A stretch of DNA of 64,000 bases, from contig NZ_LMCT01000012.1 in NCBI RefSeq assembly GCF_001424875.1, forward strand, positions 441,864-505,863, read 5' to 3'. The translations under genes and the position numbers were made by a program. This DNA is from Kitasatospora sp. Root107 (GTDB lineage: Bacteria > Actinomycetota > Actinomycetes > Streptomycetales > Streptomycetaceae). The first letter of the stretch is position 1, and the number at the start of each line of letters is the position of its first letter. Of this stretch, positions 43,302 to 51,706 are shown piece after piece. The notes under the pieces are model-generated. The model was not told the origin of the DNA. It was given only the letters and a program-made list of their open reading frames with translations, and searched no databases.

Positions 43302-43919
43302 GTGGACGAGCAACTGAGTGAGCGTGAAGTCGGCGACCTGGCAACGCTGAAGGCACTGGCCGACCCCATGCGGCTGGCGATCCTGAACGCGCTGATGCAG
43401 CGGGACCCGCAACCGCTGACGGTCAAGGAGATCGCCGTCGCGCTCGACGAACCGCCGACCAAGCTCTACCGGCACATCAAGCAGCTCGAACAGACCGCGT
43501 TGATCATGGTGGCCGGGACCAGGGTGGTGTCCGGCATCACCGAGAGCCGCTACCGGCCGGCCCAGAAGACACTGCGCCTCTCCGGCCAGGTCTTCGCCGA
43601 CGGCAGCATCGACCGGCACGAGGCGATCGGCCCGCTGCTCGCCGCGCTTGACCTGGTCCGCGCCGACTTCCGCAGCCACTACCTGGCGGACCGGCTCGAC
43701 CTGCCGAACATCGCCCCGGGTCTGCCCGCCTCACCCGCCATGTTCAACCACTTCAGCCTGCGGCTGCGTCCCGAGCGGGTGGTCCAGTTGCGCAAAAAGC
43801 TCGGTGCCATCTTCGACGAACTGGCCGCCGAGGGCGACAGCTCCGCCCCGGACGCCGTGGACGTCACGATGCTCAGCCTGCTCTACGCGGCGAAGCCGAC
43901 CGACCCGACGGATACCTGA
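43302..43919 (+). CDS. ArsR-like winged-helix regulator
   Basis: A 205-residue regulator. The N-terminal winged helix (about 12-80) reads LATLKALADPMRLAILNALMQ, then LTVKEIAVALDEPPTKLYRHIKQLEQTALI, an ArsR/DUF-type helix-turn-helix. It lacks the metal-binding ELCVCDL motif of arsenic sensors, so it probably senses an organic ligand. The C-terminal ~110 residues are a separate helical domain. It is divergent from the MFS efflux gene and close to two inverted repeats. The start is GTG 43302. It ends within a CTGACCC-C-GGGTCAG palindrome (43916-43930). Confidence 0.85.
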   Translation: MDEQLSEREVGDLATLKALADPMRLAILNALMQRDPQPLTVKEIAVALDEPPTKLYRHIKQLEQTALIMVAGTRVVSGITESRYRPAQKTLRLSGQVFADGSIDRHEAIGPLLAALDLVRADFRSHYLADRLDLPNIAPGLPASPAMFNHFSLRLRPERVVQLRKKLGAIFDELAAEGDSSAPDAVDVTMLSLLYAAKPTDPTDT

Positions 43920-43967
43920 CCCCGGGTCAGCGCCAGGCGCGGGTCGGAGTCAGGACCAGCGCCAGGG

Positions 43968-45074
43968 TCAGACGTAGCGCTCCAGGATGGACGATTCTGC
44001 GAGCCGCGACAGCCCCTCGCGGACCGAGCGGGCCCGGGTCTCGCCGACGCCCTCGACCGTCTGCAGGTCGTCGATGCTGGCGGCCAGCAGCTTCTGCAGA
44101 CCGCCGAAGTGCTCGACCAGCCGCTCGATGACGGTGTTGGGCAGCCGGGGCACCTTGGCCAGCAGGCGGTAGCCGCGCGGCGAGACCGCCGAGTCCAGCG
44201 ACTCCGGCGTGCCGGGGTAGCCGAAGGCCTTGGCGACGGTCTGCAGGTCGAGCAGCTCCGCGTGGGTGAGCGCCTCCAGGTCGGCGAGCACCTCGGGGAC
44301 GGTCTTGCCGCGCTTGGCGGCCCGCTCGGGGAAGTAGTCCCGGGCGACCAGTTCGCGTTCGGGCTCGACGCCAGCGATCAGCTCGTCCAGCTGGAGCGAG
44401 AGCAGTCGGCCGTCGGTGCCGAGTTCGAGCACGTAGCCCGCGATCTCGGCCGCGATCAGCCGGACCATCTCCAGCCGCTGGGCGACCGCGGTGACGTCCC
44501 GGACGGTGACCAGGTCCTCGATCTCCAGCGCGGAGAGGGTGCCGGCCACCTCGTCGAGGCGGAGCTTGTAGCGCTCCAGGGTGGCCAGCGCCTGGTTGGC
44601 CCGGGAGAGCACGGTGGTGGAGTCCTCCAGCACCCGGCGGGTCCCGTTCACGTACATCGCGATCAGCCGCATCGAGTGCGAGACCGCGACCACCGGGAAG
44701 CCGGTCTGCCGGTTGACCCGCTCGGCGGTGCGGTGCCGGGTGCCGGTCTCGTCGGTGGGGATGGTCGAGTCGGGCATCAGGTGCACCCCAGCCCGGAGGA
44801 TCTTGGTGATGTCCTTGTCCAGGACCACCGCACCGTCCAGCTTGCACAGTTCGCGCAGCCGGGTGGCGGTGAACTCGACGTCCAGCACGAAGCCGCCGGT
44901 GGAGATGGAGTCCACCGTCTTGTCGAAGCCGAGCACGATCAGCCCGCCGGTGTTGGCCCGGAGCACCCGCTCCAGACCGTCGCGCAGACCCGTCCCCGGC
45001 GCGATGGCTGTGAGGGAAGCCCGCAGCAGGGCCTCCTCGCGGGGGGACTTGTCCGCCCGGTCGCTGGCTGCCAC
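43968..45074 (-). CDS. disA: Diadenylate cyclase DisA
   Basis: A 368-residue octameric enzyme making cyclic di-AMP and scanning DNA for branched structures. The N-terminal DAC domain has the catalytic DGA motif (Asp80-Gly81-Ala82 in CKLDGAVVL) and the RHR motif (113-115 in TRHRTAERV). A helical spine follows (about 150-290). The C-terminal helix-hairpin-helix domain has VEGVGETRARSVREGL. It starts at GTG 45074 with GGAGGAG upstream. It lies 123 nt after radA on the same strand, the conserved actinobacterial radA-disA order, and RadA is known to inhibit DisA in some species. Confidence 0.97.
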   Translation of the reverse strand: MAASDRADKSPREEALLRASLTAIAPGTGLRDGLERVLRANTGGLIVLGFDKTVDSISTGGFVLDVEFTATRLRELCKLDGAVVLDKDITKILRAGVHLMPDSTIPTDETGTRHRTAERVNRQTGFPVVAVSHSMRLIAMYVNGTRRVLEDSTTVLSRANQALATLERYKLRLDEVAGTLSALEIEDLVTVRDVTAVAQRLEMVRLIAAEIAGYVLELGTDGRLLSLQLDELIAGVEPERELVARDYFPERAAKRGKTVPEVLADLEALTHAELLDLQTVAKAFGYPGTPESLDSAVSPRGYRLLAKVPRLPNTVIERLVEHFGGLQKLLAASIDDLQTVEGVGETRARSVREGLSRLAESSILERYV

Positions 45075-45197
45075 GTGACTCCTCCGGTCGACCCGGACCG
45101 CGTGGCGTGGTGCCCGACGGTCTGTCTCTCATTACTGCACTTCATGCCGATTAAACAGGGGAAAGTCTAACGGCGTTCGGCAATAAGGAGGTCCGGG

Positions 45198-46709
45198 TCA
45201 GTTGAGTTCTTCCGAGTCGACCGGTTCCCAGCCCTGCATGAGCTCCTCCGGGTAGGCCACGGCGGGTGCGGCGACCGGTGCCGGGCGCGGGGCGGGCGGG
45301 CCCCCGGCGGCCTCGGTACGGGGCTTCGCGGCGGCCTTGCGGCGGCCCGGGATGGCCCGCAGGGCCTCGCCGATGTCGGCCACCTCGACCACCTTCATCC
45401 CGCGCGGGACCTTGCCAGGATCCGGCGGGACCAGGGCGTGCGTGAAGCCCAGCCGGTGCGCCTCGGCGAGCCGCCGCTGAACACCCGTCACCCGGCGGAC
45501 CTCGCCCGCCAGGCCGACCTCGCCGATCGCCACCAGGCCGTTCGGCAGCGGGGTGTCCGAGGAGGAGCTGGCCACCGCGAGCGCGATCGCCAGGTCGGCG
45601 GACGGCTCGGTGAGCTTCACGCCGCCGACCGTCGCGGTGTAGATGTCCTGCTTGCCGAGCTTGACGCCGCCGTGCCGCTCGACCACCGCCAGGATCATCG
45701 CGATCCGGGGCGACTCCAGGCCGGAGGTGGTCCGGCGCGGGGACGGGATCTGCGAGTCGACCATCAGCGCCTGCACCTCGGCCACCAGCGGCCGGCGGCC
45801 CTCCAGGGTGACGGTCAGACAGGTACCGGGGACCGGCTTGTCACGCCGGGTCAGGAACAGCCCGGACGGGTCGGCCAGGCCGATGATGCCCTCGTCGTGC
45901 AGCTCGAAGCAGCCGACCTCGTCGGTGGCGCCGTAGCGGTTCTTGATGCCACGGATGATCCGCAGCCGGGCGTGCCGGTCACCCTCGAAGCTCAGCACCA
46001 CGTCCACCAGGTGCTCCAGCAGCCGGGGCCCGGCGATCGAACCGTCCTTGGTGACGTGGCCGACCAGCAGCGTCGCCATCCCGCGGTCCTTGGAGGCCCG
46101 GATCAGCGCACCCGCCACCTCGCGGACCTGGGCCGGACCGCCGGGCGCGCCGTCCAGCTCGGCGGAGGCGATGGTCTGCACCGAGTCCAGCACCAGCAGG
46201 CCGGGGTTGACCGCGTCGATGTGGCCGAGCACCGCACCGAGGTCGGACTCGGCGGCCAGGTAGAGGTGGTCGGAGAGCGCGTTGATCCGGTCGGCGCGCA
46301 GCCGGACCTGGCTGGCCGACTCCTCTCCGGTCACGTAGAGGGTGCGGTGCTGGTCACTGGCCGCCTTGGCCGCCACGTCCAGCAGCAGGGTCGACTTGCC
46401 GACACCGGGCTCGCCCGCCAGCAGCACCACCGCGCCGGGCACCAGGCCACCGCCGAGCACCCGGTCGAGCTCGGGTACGCCGGTGGTACGGGCGGTCGCG
46501 ACCTTGCCGTCGATCTGGCCGATCGGCATCGCGGGGGTGCTGACCGGGCCGGCGGCGGTGGTCCGGATCGGGACCGCGCCGTACTCCTCCACGGTGCCCC
46601 AGGCGTTGCACTCGGGGCAGCGGCCGACCCACTTGGGCAGTTGGTTGCCGCACTCGGTGCAGCGGTACGCCGGGCGAGCTTTGGCGGTGGTCTTGGTGCG
46701 GGCAGCCAT
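45198..46709 (-). CDS. radA: DNA repair protein RadA (Sms)
   Basis: A 503-residue RecA-related helicase that processes recombination intermediates. The N-terminal zinc finger has Cys17, Cys20, Cys31 and Cys34 (CTECGNQLPKWVGRCPEC). The Walker A is GEPGVGKST (about 97-105). The RadA-specific KNRFG motif is KNRYGATDE here. The C-terminal Lon protease-like domain (about 310-450) lacks proteolytic function in this family. The C-terminal tail is Pro/Ala-rich and longer than usual. It starts at ATG 46709, 7 nt after TACGGT, so it is probably leaderless. Confidence 0.97.
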   Translation of the reverse strand: MAARTKTTAKARPAYRCTECGNQLPKWVGRCPECNAWGTVEEYGAVPIRTTAAGPVSTPAMPIGQIDGKVATARTTGVPELDRVLGGGLVPGAVVLLAGEPGVGKSTLLLDVAAKAASDQHRTLYVTGEESASQVRLRADRINALSDHLYLAAESDLGAVLGHIDAVNPGLLVLDSVQTIASAELDGAPGGPAQVREVAGALIRASKDRGMATLLVGHVTKDGSIAGPRLLEHLVDVVLSFEGDRHARLRIIRGIKNRYGATDEVGCFELHDEGIIGLADPSGLFLTRRDKPVPGTCLTVTLEGRRPLVAEVQALMVDSQIPSPRRTTSGLESPRIAMILAVVERHGGVKLGKQDIYTATVGGVKLTEPSADLAIALAVASSSSDTPLPNGLVAIGEVGLAGEVRRVTGVQRRLAEAHRLGFTHALVPPDPGKVPRGMKVVEVADIGEALRAIPGRRKAAAKPRTEAAGGPPAPRPAPVAAPAVAYPEELMQGWEPVDSEELN

Positions 46710-46716
46710 GGGGCAC

Positions 46717-46722
46717 ACCGTA
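46717..46722 (-). promoter_or_regulatory. -10 element TACGGT for leaderless radA
   Basis: On the minus strand TACGGT ends 7 nt before the radA ATG, with no ribosome-binding site between. Confidence 0.55.
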
Positions 46723-46849
46723 GCGGCTGGCACCGACAAGTACTTCGGGGCTCGGAGTGGGTACCTCCCAAAGGTTCTCGGTCGGGTGGTGTTGTTACCC
46801 GAAAGAAGTACAAGGGGCCCGAATCAGCCCCGTCGTTCGGCCGGGTGCC

Positions 46850-46855
46850 TAGCGT
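46850..46855 (+). promoter_or_regulatory. -10 element TAGCGT for a leaderless start at 46863
   Basis: TAGCGT ends 7 nt before the GTG at 46863. Confidence 0.55.
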
Positions 46856-46862
46856 CGGACGG

Positions 46863-48470
46863 GTGACGACTTCCCCCACGTCCACGGCGGCGGCCTACGA
46901 CCAGTACGCCGACGGGCTGTTCACGTACTGTCTCTCCGTTCTCTGCGAGCACGGCGCCACCGTTGCGGCGGTCCGCGAGGTGCGCGACCTCGCGCTGCGG
47001 CACGGCGAACGGCTGGCCGATCCGGCGTTGCGCCGGGCCTGGCTGTACTCGCTGGCGCGGCACTGCTGTCTGCAGCGGCTGGCCCAGGGCCAGCCGGCCC
47101 CTGGGCCTGAGCAGCGGCGGGAGCTGGCTTCACTGGCCTGGCCGGAGGCGGCCGGGACGCCGCCGGAGCAGCGCGAGGCGCTGGAGCTGGCGGTGCGCCA
47201 CCGGCTCGGGCCGGACGAGGTGGCCGCCGTGCTGGGGCTGTCCAGGGTGGCGGGTGACGAGCTGCTGGCCGCCGCCGAGGCGGAGGTGTGGCGGACCCGG
47301 GTCGCGCTGCTGGTGCTCGGCGTGGGCAGCTGCCCGGTGCTGGCCGAGCTGGGCGGGGCCGGGGCGGAGAGCTGGCGGGAGTGGGTGCTCGGCCCGGCGC
47401 TGCGCCGCGAGCTGGTCCGCCACCTGGTGGACTGCCCGACCTGCCGGGGTACGGCGGAGCGGGTCTCCGGCGAGCTGGGCCGCGGTCTGGCGGCACTGCC
47501 CGGGCTGCCCTTGCTGCCCGCGCCGGAGGAGCTGCGGGCCCGGATGGTGTCCCGGCGGCCGGCCGGGCCCGAGGAGGGCGCGCTCCGGTTCGACCAGCGG
47601 GGCTTCCCCCGGCACCGGGCGCCGAGTCGGCTCGGTGGTCTGGCGGTGCGTCAGCGGGTGGTGACCACGGGTGTGCTGGCGGCGGTGCTGACGGCTCCGG
47701 TGGTGGCGCTCTGGGGCGCGCACCGCAGCGATGACGGTGTGTCGGGGGCGGCGGCGGTCTCCTCGGTGCGGGTGGAGACGCCTGCGAAGCCGTCCGCCGG
47801 GCCGTCGGTCCGCGAGGTGCCGTCGGTCGGCTCGGAGCACGGCCTTGAGCTGGCCGGTTCGGTCACCACGGGCGCAGAAACGTTGCTGCCGTCCGTGCTG
47901 GGCCCGGCGGTCCAGGTGCCGGGACACGGTGCCACCCGGCTGGGCAACGCCACCCCCAGGCCGGAGGCCCCGGCCGAGGTGGTGCCTGCGGCTCCCGGCC
48001 AGTTGACCGTCGGGGCCCAGGAGTTCGGCGAGCGGACGGTGATCACCCTGGTCAACTCCGGTGGCACCACGATCCACTGGCACGCGGAGGTGGACGCCGA
48101 CTGGCTGCGGCTGAGCCGCGACTCCGGCACCCTGGCCCCGGCCCAGCGGATCACCGTCACCGTGACGGTCGATCAGTCCCGGGCCCCGGACCACCAGTGG
48201 CGGGCCCGGATCGCCCTGCCCCCGTCCCAGGCCGTGGTCACCCTGGAGGGCGGCCCTTCGGACCGGGGCATCCCGTCCCAGTCCCCCACCCCCGGGGCGA
48301 GCGACAGCCCGTCGCCGACGCCCAGCGGCTCCCCGAGCCCCTCGCCCAGCAGCACCCCGACCGGCTCGCCCGAGCCCGGCCCGAGCCCGACCTCCACCCC
48401 CGCCCCGACTCCAACCGGTTCGCCGTCCGCCTCGGCCCCGGCCTCCCCCGCCGCCCCGGAGACCCCGTGA
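46863..48470 (+). CDS. Membrane protein fusing a sigma-like region, HxxxCxxC motif and BACON-like domain
   Basis: A 535-residue protein. Residues 1-150 resemble a degenerate ECF sigma factor (YADGLFTYCLSVLCEHG, then HRLGPDEVAAVLGLS, a region 4-like helix-turn-helix). His187, Cys191 and Cys194 (HLVDCPTC) form a ZAS-like anti-sigma zinc motif. One transmembrane helix lies at about 265-285. Outside is a BACON-like beta domain (about 365-445, IHWHAEVDADWLRLSRDSGTL), then a Ser/Pro/Thr-rich tail. It is conserved in streptomycetes but its function is unknown. The layout suggests a membrane-bound regulator sensing an envelope or glycan cue. The GTG follows a -10 by 7 nt. Confidence 0.82.
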   Translation: MTTSPTSTAAAYDQYADGLFTYCLSVLCEHGATVAAVREVRDLALRHGERLADPALRRAWLYSLARHCCLQRLAQGQPAPGPEQRRELASLAWPEAAGTPPEQREALELAVRHRLGPDEVAAVLGLSRVAGDELLAAAEAEVWRTRVALLVLGVGSCPVLAELGGAGAESWREWVLGPALRRELVRHLVDCPTCRGTAERVSGELGRGLAALPGLPLLPAPEELRARMVSRRPAGPEEGALRFDQRGFPRHRAPSRLGGLAVRQRVVTTGVLAAVLTAPVVALWGAHRSDDGVSGAAAVSSVRVETPAKPSAGPSVREVPSVGSEHGLELAGSVTTGAETLLPSVLGPAVQVPGHGATRLGNATPRPEAPAEVVPAAPGQLTVGAQEFGERTVITLVNSGGTTIHWHAEVDADWLRLSRDSGTLAPAQRITVTVTVDQSRAPDHQWRARIALPPSQAVVTLEGGPSDRGIPSQSPTPGASDSPSPTPSGSPSPSPSSTPTGSPEPGPSPTSTPAPTPTGSPSASAPASPAAPETP

Positions 48471-48475
48471 CCGGG

Positions 48476-49678
48476 TTACGGCAGCGGGGCCGCCTCCGCC
48501 ACCACCGCGAGGGCCAGGGCGCGGACCTGGTCGAGCGTCAGCACCGGCGTGGAGACGGGCGTCCGGCCCTCGACGACCGGTGGGTTGAGCGCCGAGACCG
48601 TGACCCGCAGCCGGTCCGGACGGAGCAGCACAACCACGTTGCGGTAGCTCGGTCCGCCGAACGGTTCGGTCCTGGCGAGCAGCAGGGTGCCGTCCGCCAG
48701 CCGTTCGGCCCCGGCGAACTCGTCGGCCGGCGTGCCCATCGGCGGCTTCCGCCAGTCCCGCAGGTGGACGTCCACCCCGCCCGTGTTCACCCGCAGGTGC
48801 AGGTTGTCGGCGGTCGGCCTGAGCTGGTCGGCCACCGCCCCGGCGGGGAGCAGCGGTTGGACGATGGCCGCGATCCGCTCCCCGGCGAGCACCGGCGGCG
48901 GGACGACCTGGGTCAGCCCACCCGCCGGGATCGCCTCGAAGGCGGGACGCCAGACCGGGTCGGCGGCGATCACCCCGAGCTGAGCCACCGTCAGGGGGGG
49001 CTCCGCCCGGGTGGTGTTCTGGTCGACCATGTTGGCGAAGTTGTACGAACTGACGTTCACCCACCGCCCGTCGGGAGCGTCCAACGAGGCCGACCAGATC
49101 CGCTTCGGGTCCCCGCCTGGCAGCTGGTCGCGGCGGAGGGTGAGCGTGCCGCCGTCCGCCGTCCGGCTCTGTTCGCAGATCTCGGTCGCGGACGGCTCGG
49201 CCGGGCAGTCGGTCTTGGACCGGTGGCCCTCCTGCGCCTGCAGCCGGTTCACGGTGACCGTCACCAAGGCCCGGCCCCGGCCGTCGTCCACGGTGACCGA
49301 CAGCCTGGGCGGCAGCCCGGTGCGCACGGACTCGGCGGTGTCGATCGCCTCGGAGTCGAGCACCTGGAGACCGGTCAGGTGCGAGGTCAGCGCGGCGACC
49401 AGCTGCGGGGCCGTCAGACCGGGTGCGGACGGTGAGGCACTGGACGCCGGGGGCACCGGGCGGGCGGCGCCGCCGGGCAGTCCCGCGACGGCCGCCGTGC
49501 CGGCCGCCAGCAGCAGCACGGCCGCCGCGCCACCCGTCACGGTGAACGACCGGCGGCGCATCCGGCGCCCCCGGGCGGCTCCGCCGAGGGTGAGGCCGTG
49601 CTGGTCGGGTTCGAAGGCCGTACCGGCCCGGCGCAGGGCCCGGGTCAACTCGCCCTCGAAGTCGGAGTGTTCGGACAT
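48476..49678 (-). CDS. Membrane-anchored partner of the ECF sigma factor
   Basis: A 400-residue protein with a 44-residue cytoplasmic N-terminus (FEGELTRALRRAGTAFEPD...), one transmembrane helix (about 46-65) and a large external domain containing two Cys (DCPAE, ICEQS). Encoded 64 nt after an ECF sigma gene on the same strand, it has the position and topology of an anti-sigma factor. However, I see no zinc-binding ZAS motif, so it may be a different kind of regulator. Start ATG 49678 is preferred over GTG 49681. It converges on the BACON gene, ending 5 nt from it. Confidence 0.75.
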   Translation of the reverse strand: MSEHSDFEGELTRALRRAGTAFEPDQHGLTLGGAARGRRMRRRSFTVTGGAAAVLLLAAGTAAVAGLPGGAARPVPPASSASPSAPGLTAPQLVAALTSHLTGLQVLDSEAIDTAESVRTGLPPRLSVTVDDGRGRALVTVTVNRLQAQEGHRSKTDCPAEPSATEICEQSRTADGGTLTLRRDQLPGGDPKRIWSASLDAPDGRWVNVSSYNFANMVDQNTTRAEPPLTVAQLGVIAADPVWRPAFEAIPAGGLTQVVPPPVLAGERIAAIVQPLLPAGAVADQLRPTADNLHLRVNTGGVDVHLRDWRKPPMGTPADEFAGAERLADGTLLLARTEPFGGPSYRNVVVLLRPDRLRVTVSALNPPVVEGRTPVSTPVLTLDQVRALALAVVAEAAPLP

Positions 49679-49742
49679 CACGGATCACCGTCTCTCGGAA
49701 GGGTCAGACCGGCCCTGGCGGCCCGGCAGTCGGAACAGGCGC

Positions 49743-50282
49743 TCAGTGCCCGGCCAGCTCGGCCAGCGAGTCGCCGAGCAGAGCGCGGAGGCGGACCAGC
49801 GCGCGGGAGCTCCGGGTACGTACGGCACCGGAGTTGGAGTGCAGGATCTCGGCGGTCTGCTCGATGCTGACGTCCTCCCAGTAGCGCAGCACCAGCACCG
49901 CCCGGTCCTGGGCGGAGAGTCGGGCGAGCGCTTCGAGCAGGGTCAGCCGCAGGGTGCCGTCGTCGCCGTCCGGCCCGGCCCGGTCGGGGAGTTCGCCGGT
50001 CGGGCGCTCGGTACTGCTGCGCCGTCGCTGGTGGCTCAGGTAGGTGCGGAACAGGACCCGCTGGGCGTACCCGGCCGGGTTGTCGATCGACCGGCCGCCG
50101 AGCAGCCAGCCGGAGCGGCGCCAGAGCGCGTACATCCGGCCGAGGGTCTCCTGCACCAGGTCCTCGGCGAGGTGGGTGTCCCCGCCGGTCAGCAGACAGG
50201 CCGAGCGGTAGAGCTGGCCCGCGCCTGCCGCCGCGAACTCCAGGTACCGCTCGTCCCGGTCGCGCCCGCTCCGGTTTCCCAC
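49743..50282 (-). CDS. SigE-family ECF RNA polymerase sigma factor
   Basis: A 179-residue extracytoplasmic-function sigma factor. Region 2 is about residues 8-75 (FAAAGAGQLYRSACLLTGGDTHLAEDLVQETLGRMY, with the conserved region 2.2 helix). Region 4 is about 115-170 (LARLSAQDRAVLVLRYWEDVSIEQTAEILHSNSGAVRTRSSRALVRLRALL). It belongs to the streptomycete SigE-like/SACE group. The following gene encodes a membrane protein that may control it. The start is taken as GTG 50282, with GGGGGAG 8 nt upstream; GTGs at 50288 and 50291 are alternatives. Confidence 0.9.
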   Translation of the reverse strand: MGNRSGRDRDERYLEFAAAGAGQLYRSACLLTGGDTHLAEDLVQETLGRMYALWRRSGWLLGGRSIDNPAGYAQRVLFRTYLSHQRRRSSTERPTGELPDRAGPDGDDGTLRLTLLEALARLSAQDRAVLVLRYWEDVSIEQTAEILHSNSGAVRTRSSRALVRLRALLGDSLAELAGH

Positions 50283-50371
50283 CCTCACCACTCCCCCGCC
50301 TGCTGCCACCTGCTCACACCTGTCTGACGCGGTGAAGGCTGCGGGGTGTTACAGCGAGGCGAAGAGTACGG

Positions 50372-51706
50372 TCAGCGCGGCTGCAGCGGCGGCAGCCGGT
50401 ACGTACCGTCCAGGACGGCGGCGCCCGGCTGGTAGAGCCGGATCACCGGGCGGAAGTCCCCTTCGGGGGCGGGCAGCCAGTTGGCCGCCTCGGCCGGGTC
50501 CTCCGGCCGCCGGTGCTGGACCACCAGGGTGAGCGAGCCGTCCGGTGCGTACACCAGGCCCGGCGTGCGGTCGCCGATCGAATAGCGGTCGATCGGGTTG
50601 GCCACCAGGTAGTAGTCGGTGGCGTCGTACATGGTGAGCGACCAGAACGCGTCCACCGGCGGCGGTTCCTCGAAGCGCAGGGTGTACGAGCGAGCGCCGG
50701 TGAGCGTCCTCCCCTCGGCGTCCTGGACAGTCATCGCGTACGCCGCCTCGTAGGCGTGGTTGCCCCAGAGCCCGGTCCGGGCGGCGACCGCGCGGGTCAG
50801 GTAGGCGGCCCGGCGGTCGGGGATCCGCCACTGCGGGTCGTCCAGGGTGCCGGGGCCGAAGTGGTCCAGGTTGTAGTCGAAGAGGTGCAGGTTCAGCACC
50901 CACTCGCCGCCCGGCAGGTCGGGGTCGGGGCGGCCTGCCTCCTCGACCCGGCGGCGGCCCTCGGCCAGGCCGGTGGCCAGCGCGGTCGCCCAGTCGGGGG
51001 CGGGGTTGCGGTAGGGCGAGGCGCCGACGTCCAGCAGACCGAGCGGGGCGAACCGCTGCTGGTACTCGACATCGGGCGCGGCAGGCGGGAACTGTGCCAT
51101 CCAGAGCCGGAGTTGCTCCAGGAAGCGGAGCTGCTCCGGCACCTCGGGGTCGGGCTCGGGCAGGCCCGCGTACACCCCGCCCGGCTCCAGCGGGGTCAGG
51201 GTCAGTCGGCGCTGGAGCTCGCGCACCCGGGGCAGGTCGGCCGGCCCCTCACAGGCGTTGCGGCCCACCACGGTGGCGACCGTGGTCGGGCACTCGATCA
51301 CCTCGAGCCCGGGCTCGGGGGTGCCGTGCCAGTGCGGGGGCACCAGCAGGCGGCGCTGCGCACCGGTGCCGGTGGCCCGGCGGCCCAGGTAGGCGAAGTT
51401 GTCGGTCCAGGCGTCGACGAACTGGAGCACCAGGTAGGCGCCGTCGGTGTCCGGCACGTCCAGAACCAACGGGCCGCCGGAGAGGTCGAGTTGGGCGACC
51501 GAGTAGACGGTGTCGTTGTTCACGGAGACGAACTCGGTCCCGGCCGTGGCGAGTCGGTCGGCGTGGCCGAAGCGGTTGAAGTCGGTGGCGGGCAGGCTGC
51601 CCATGCCCTGTCGTCGGCACCGGTCGACCATGGTGAGGTCGAAAACCATCGGGTAGCCGTAGACGTAGGCGTCGGCCGCCAGGGCTTCGAGATTGGCCTC
51701 GATCAT
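50372..51706 (-). CDS. DUF1254/DUF1214 domain protein (second of a tandem pair)
   Basis: A 444-residue protein containing DUF1254 (about 1-130: YVYGYPMVFDLT, VNNDTVYSVAQLDLSGGPLVLDVPD) and DUF1214 (about 300-440: FWSLTMYDATDYYLVANPIDRYSIGDRTPGL). These domains have no proven function, although the beta-rich fold and W-L-PAP motifs recur across bacteria and fungi. There is no signal peptide. It is a paralogue of the upstream gene and starts in its stop codon (ATGA at 51703-51706), so the two are translated together and may form a heteromer. Confidence 0.85.
   Translation of the reverse strand: MIEANLEALAADAYVYGYPMVFDLTMVDRCRRQGMGSLPATDFNRFGHADRLATAGTEFVSVNNDTVYSVAQLDLSGGPLVLDVPDTDGAYLVLQFVDAWTDNFAYLGRRATGTGAQRRLLVPPHWHGTPEPGLEVIECPTTVATVVGRNACEGPADLPRVRELQRRLTLTPLEPGGVYAGLPEPDPEVPEQLRFLEQLRLWMAQFPPAAPDVEYQQRFAPLGLLDVGASPYRNPAPDWATALATGLAEGRRRVEEAGRPDPDLPGGEWVLNLHLFDYNLDHFGPGTLDDPQWRIPDRRAAYLTRAVAARTGLWGNHAYEAAYAMTVQDAEGRTLTGARSYTLRFEEPPPVDAFWSLTMYDATDYYLVANPIDRYSIGDRTPGLVYAPDGSLTLVVQHRRPEDPAEAANWLPAPEGDFRPVIRLYQPGAAVLDGTYRLPPLQPR

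Noticed and set aside
43916-43930. CTGACCC-C-GGGTCAG palindrome as a terminator
   Set aside because: Only 7 bp with a 1-nt centre, too tight to fold. Kept only as a note in the ArsR-like entry.
47130-49688. 852-codon minus-strand open frame across the BACON gene and the sigma partner gene
   Set aside because: It overlaps two better supported genes in other frames and is low-complexity Arg/Gly/Ala.
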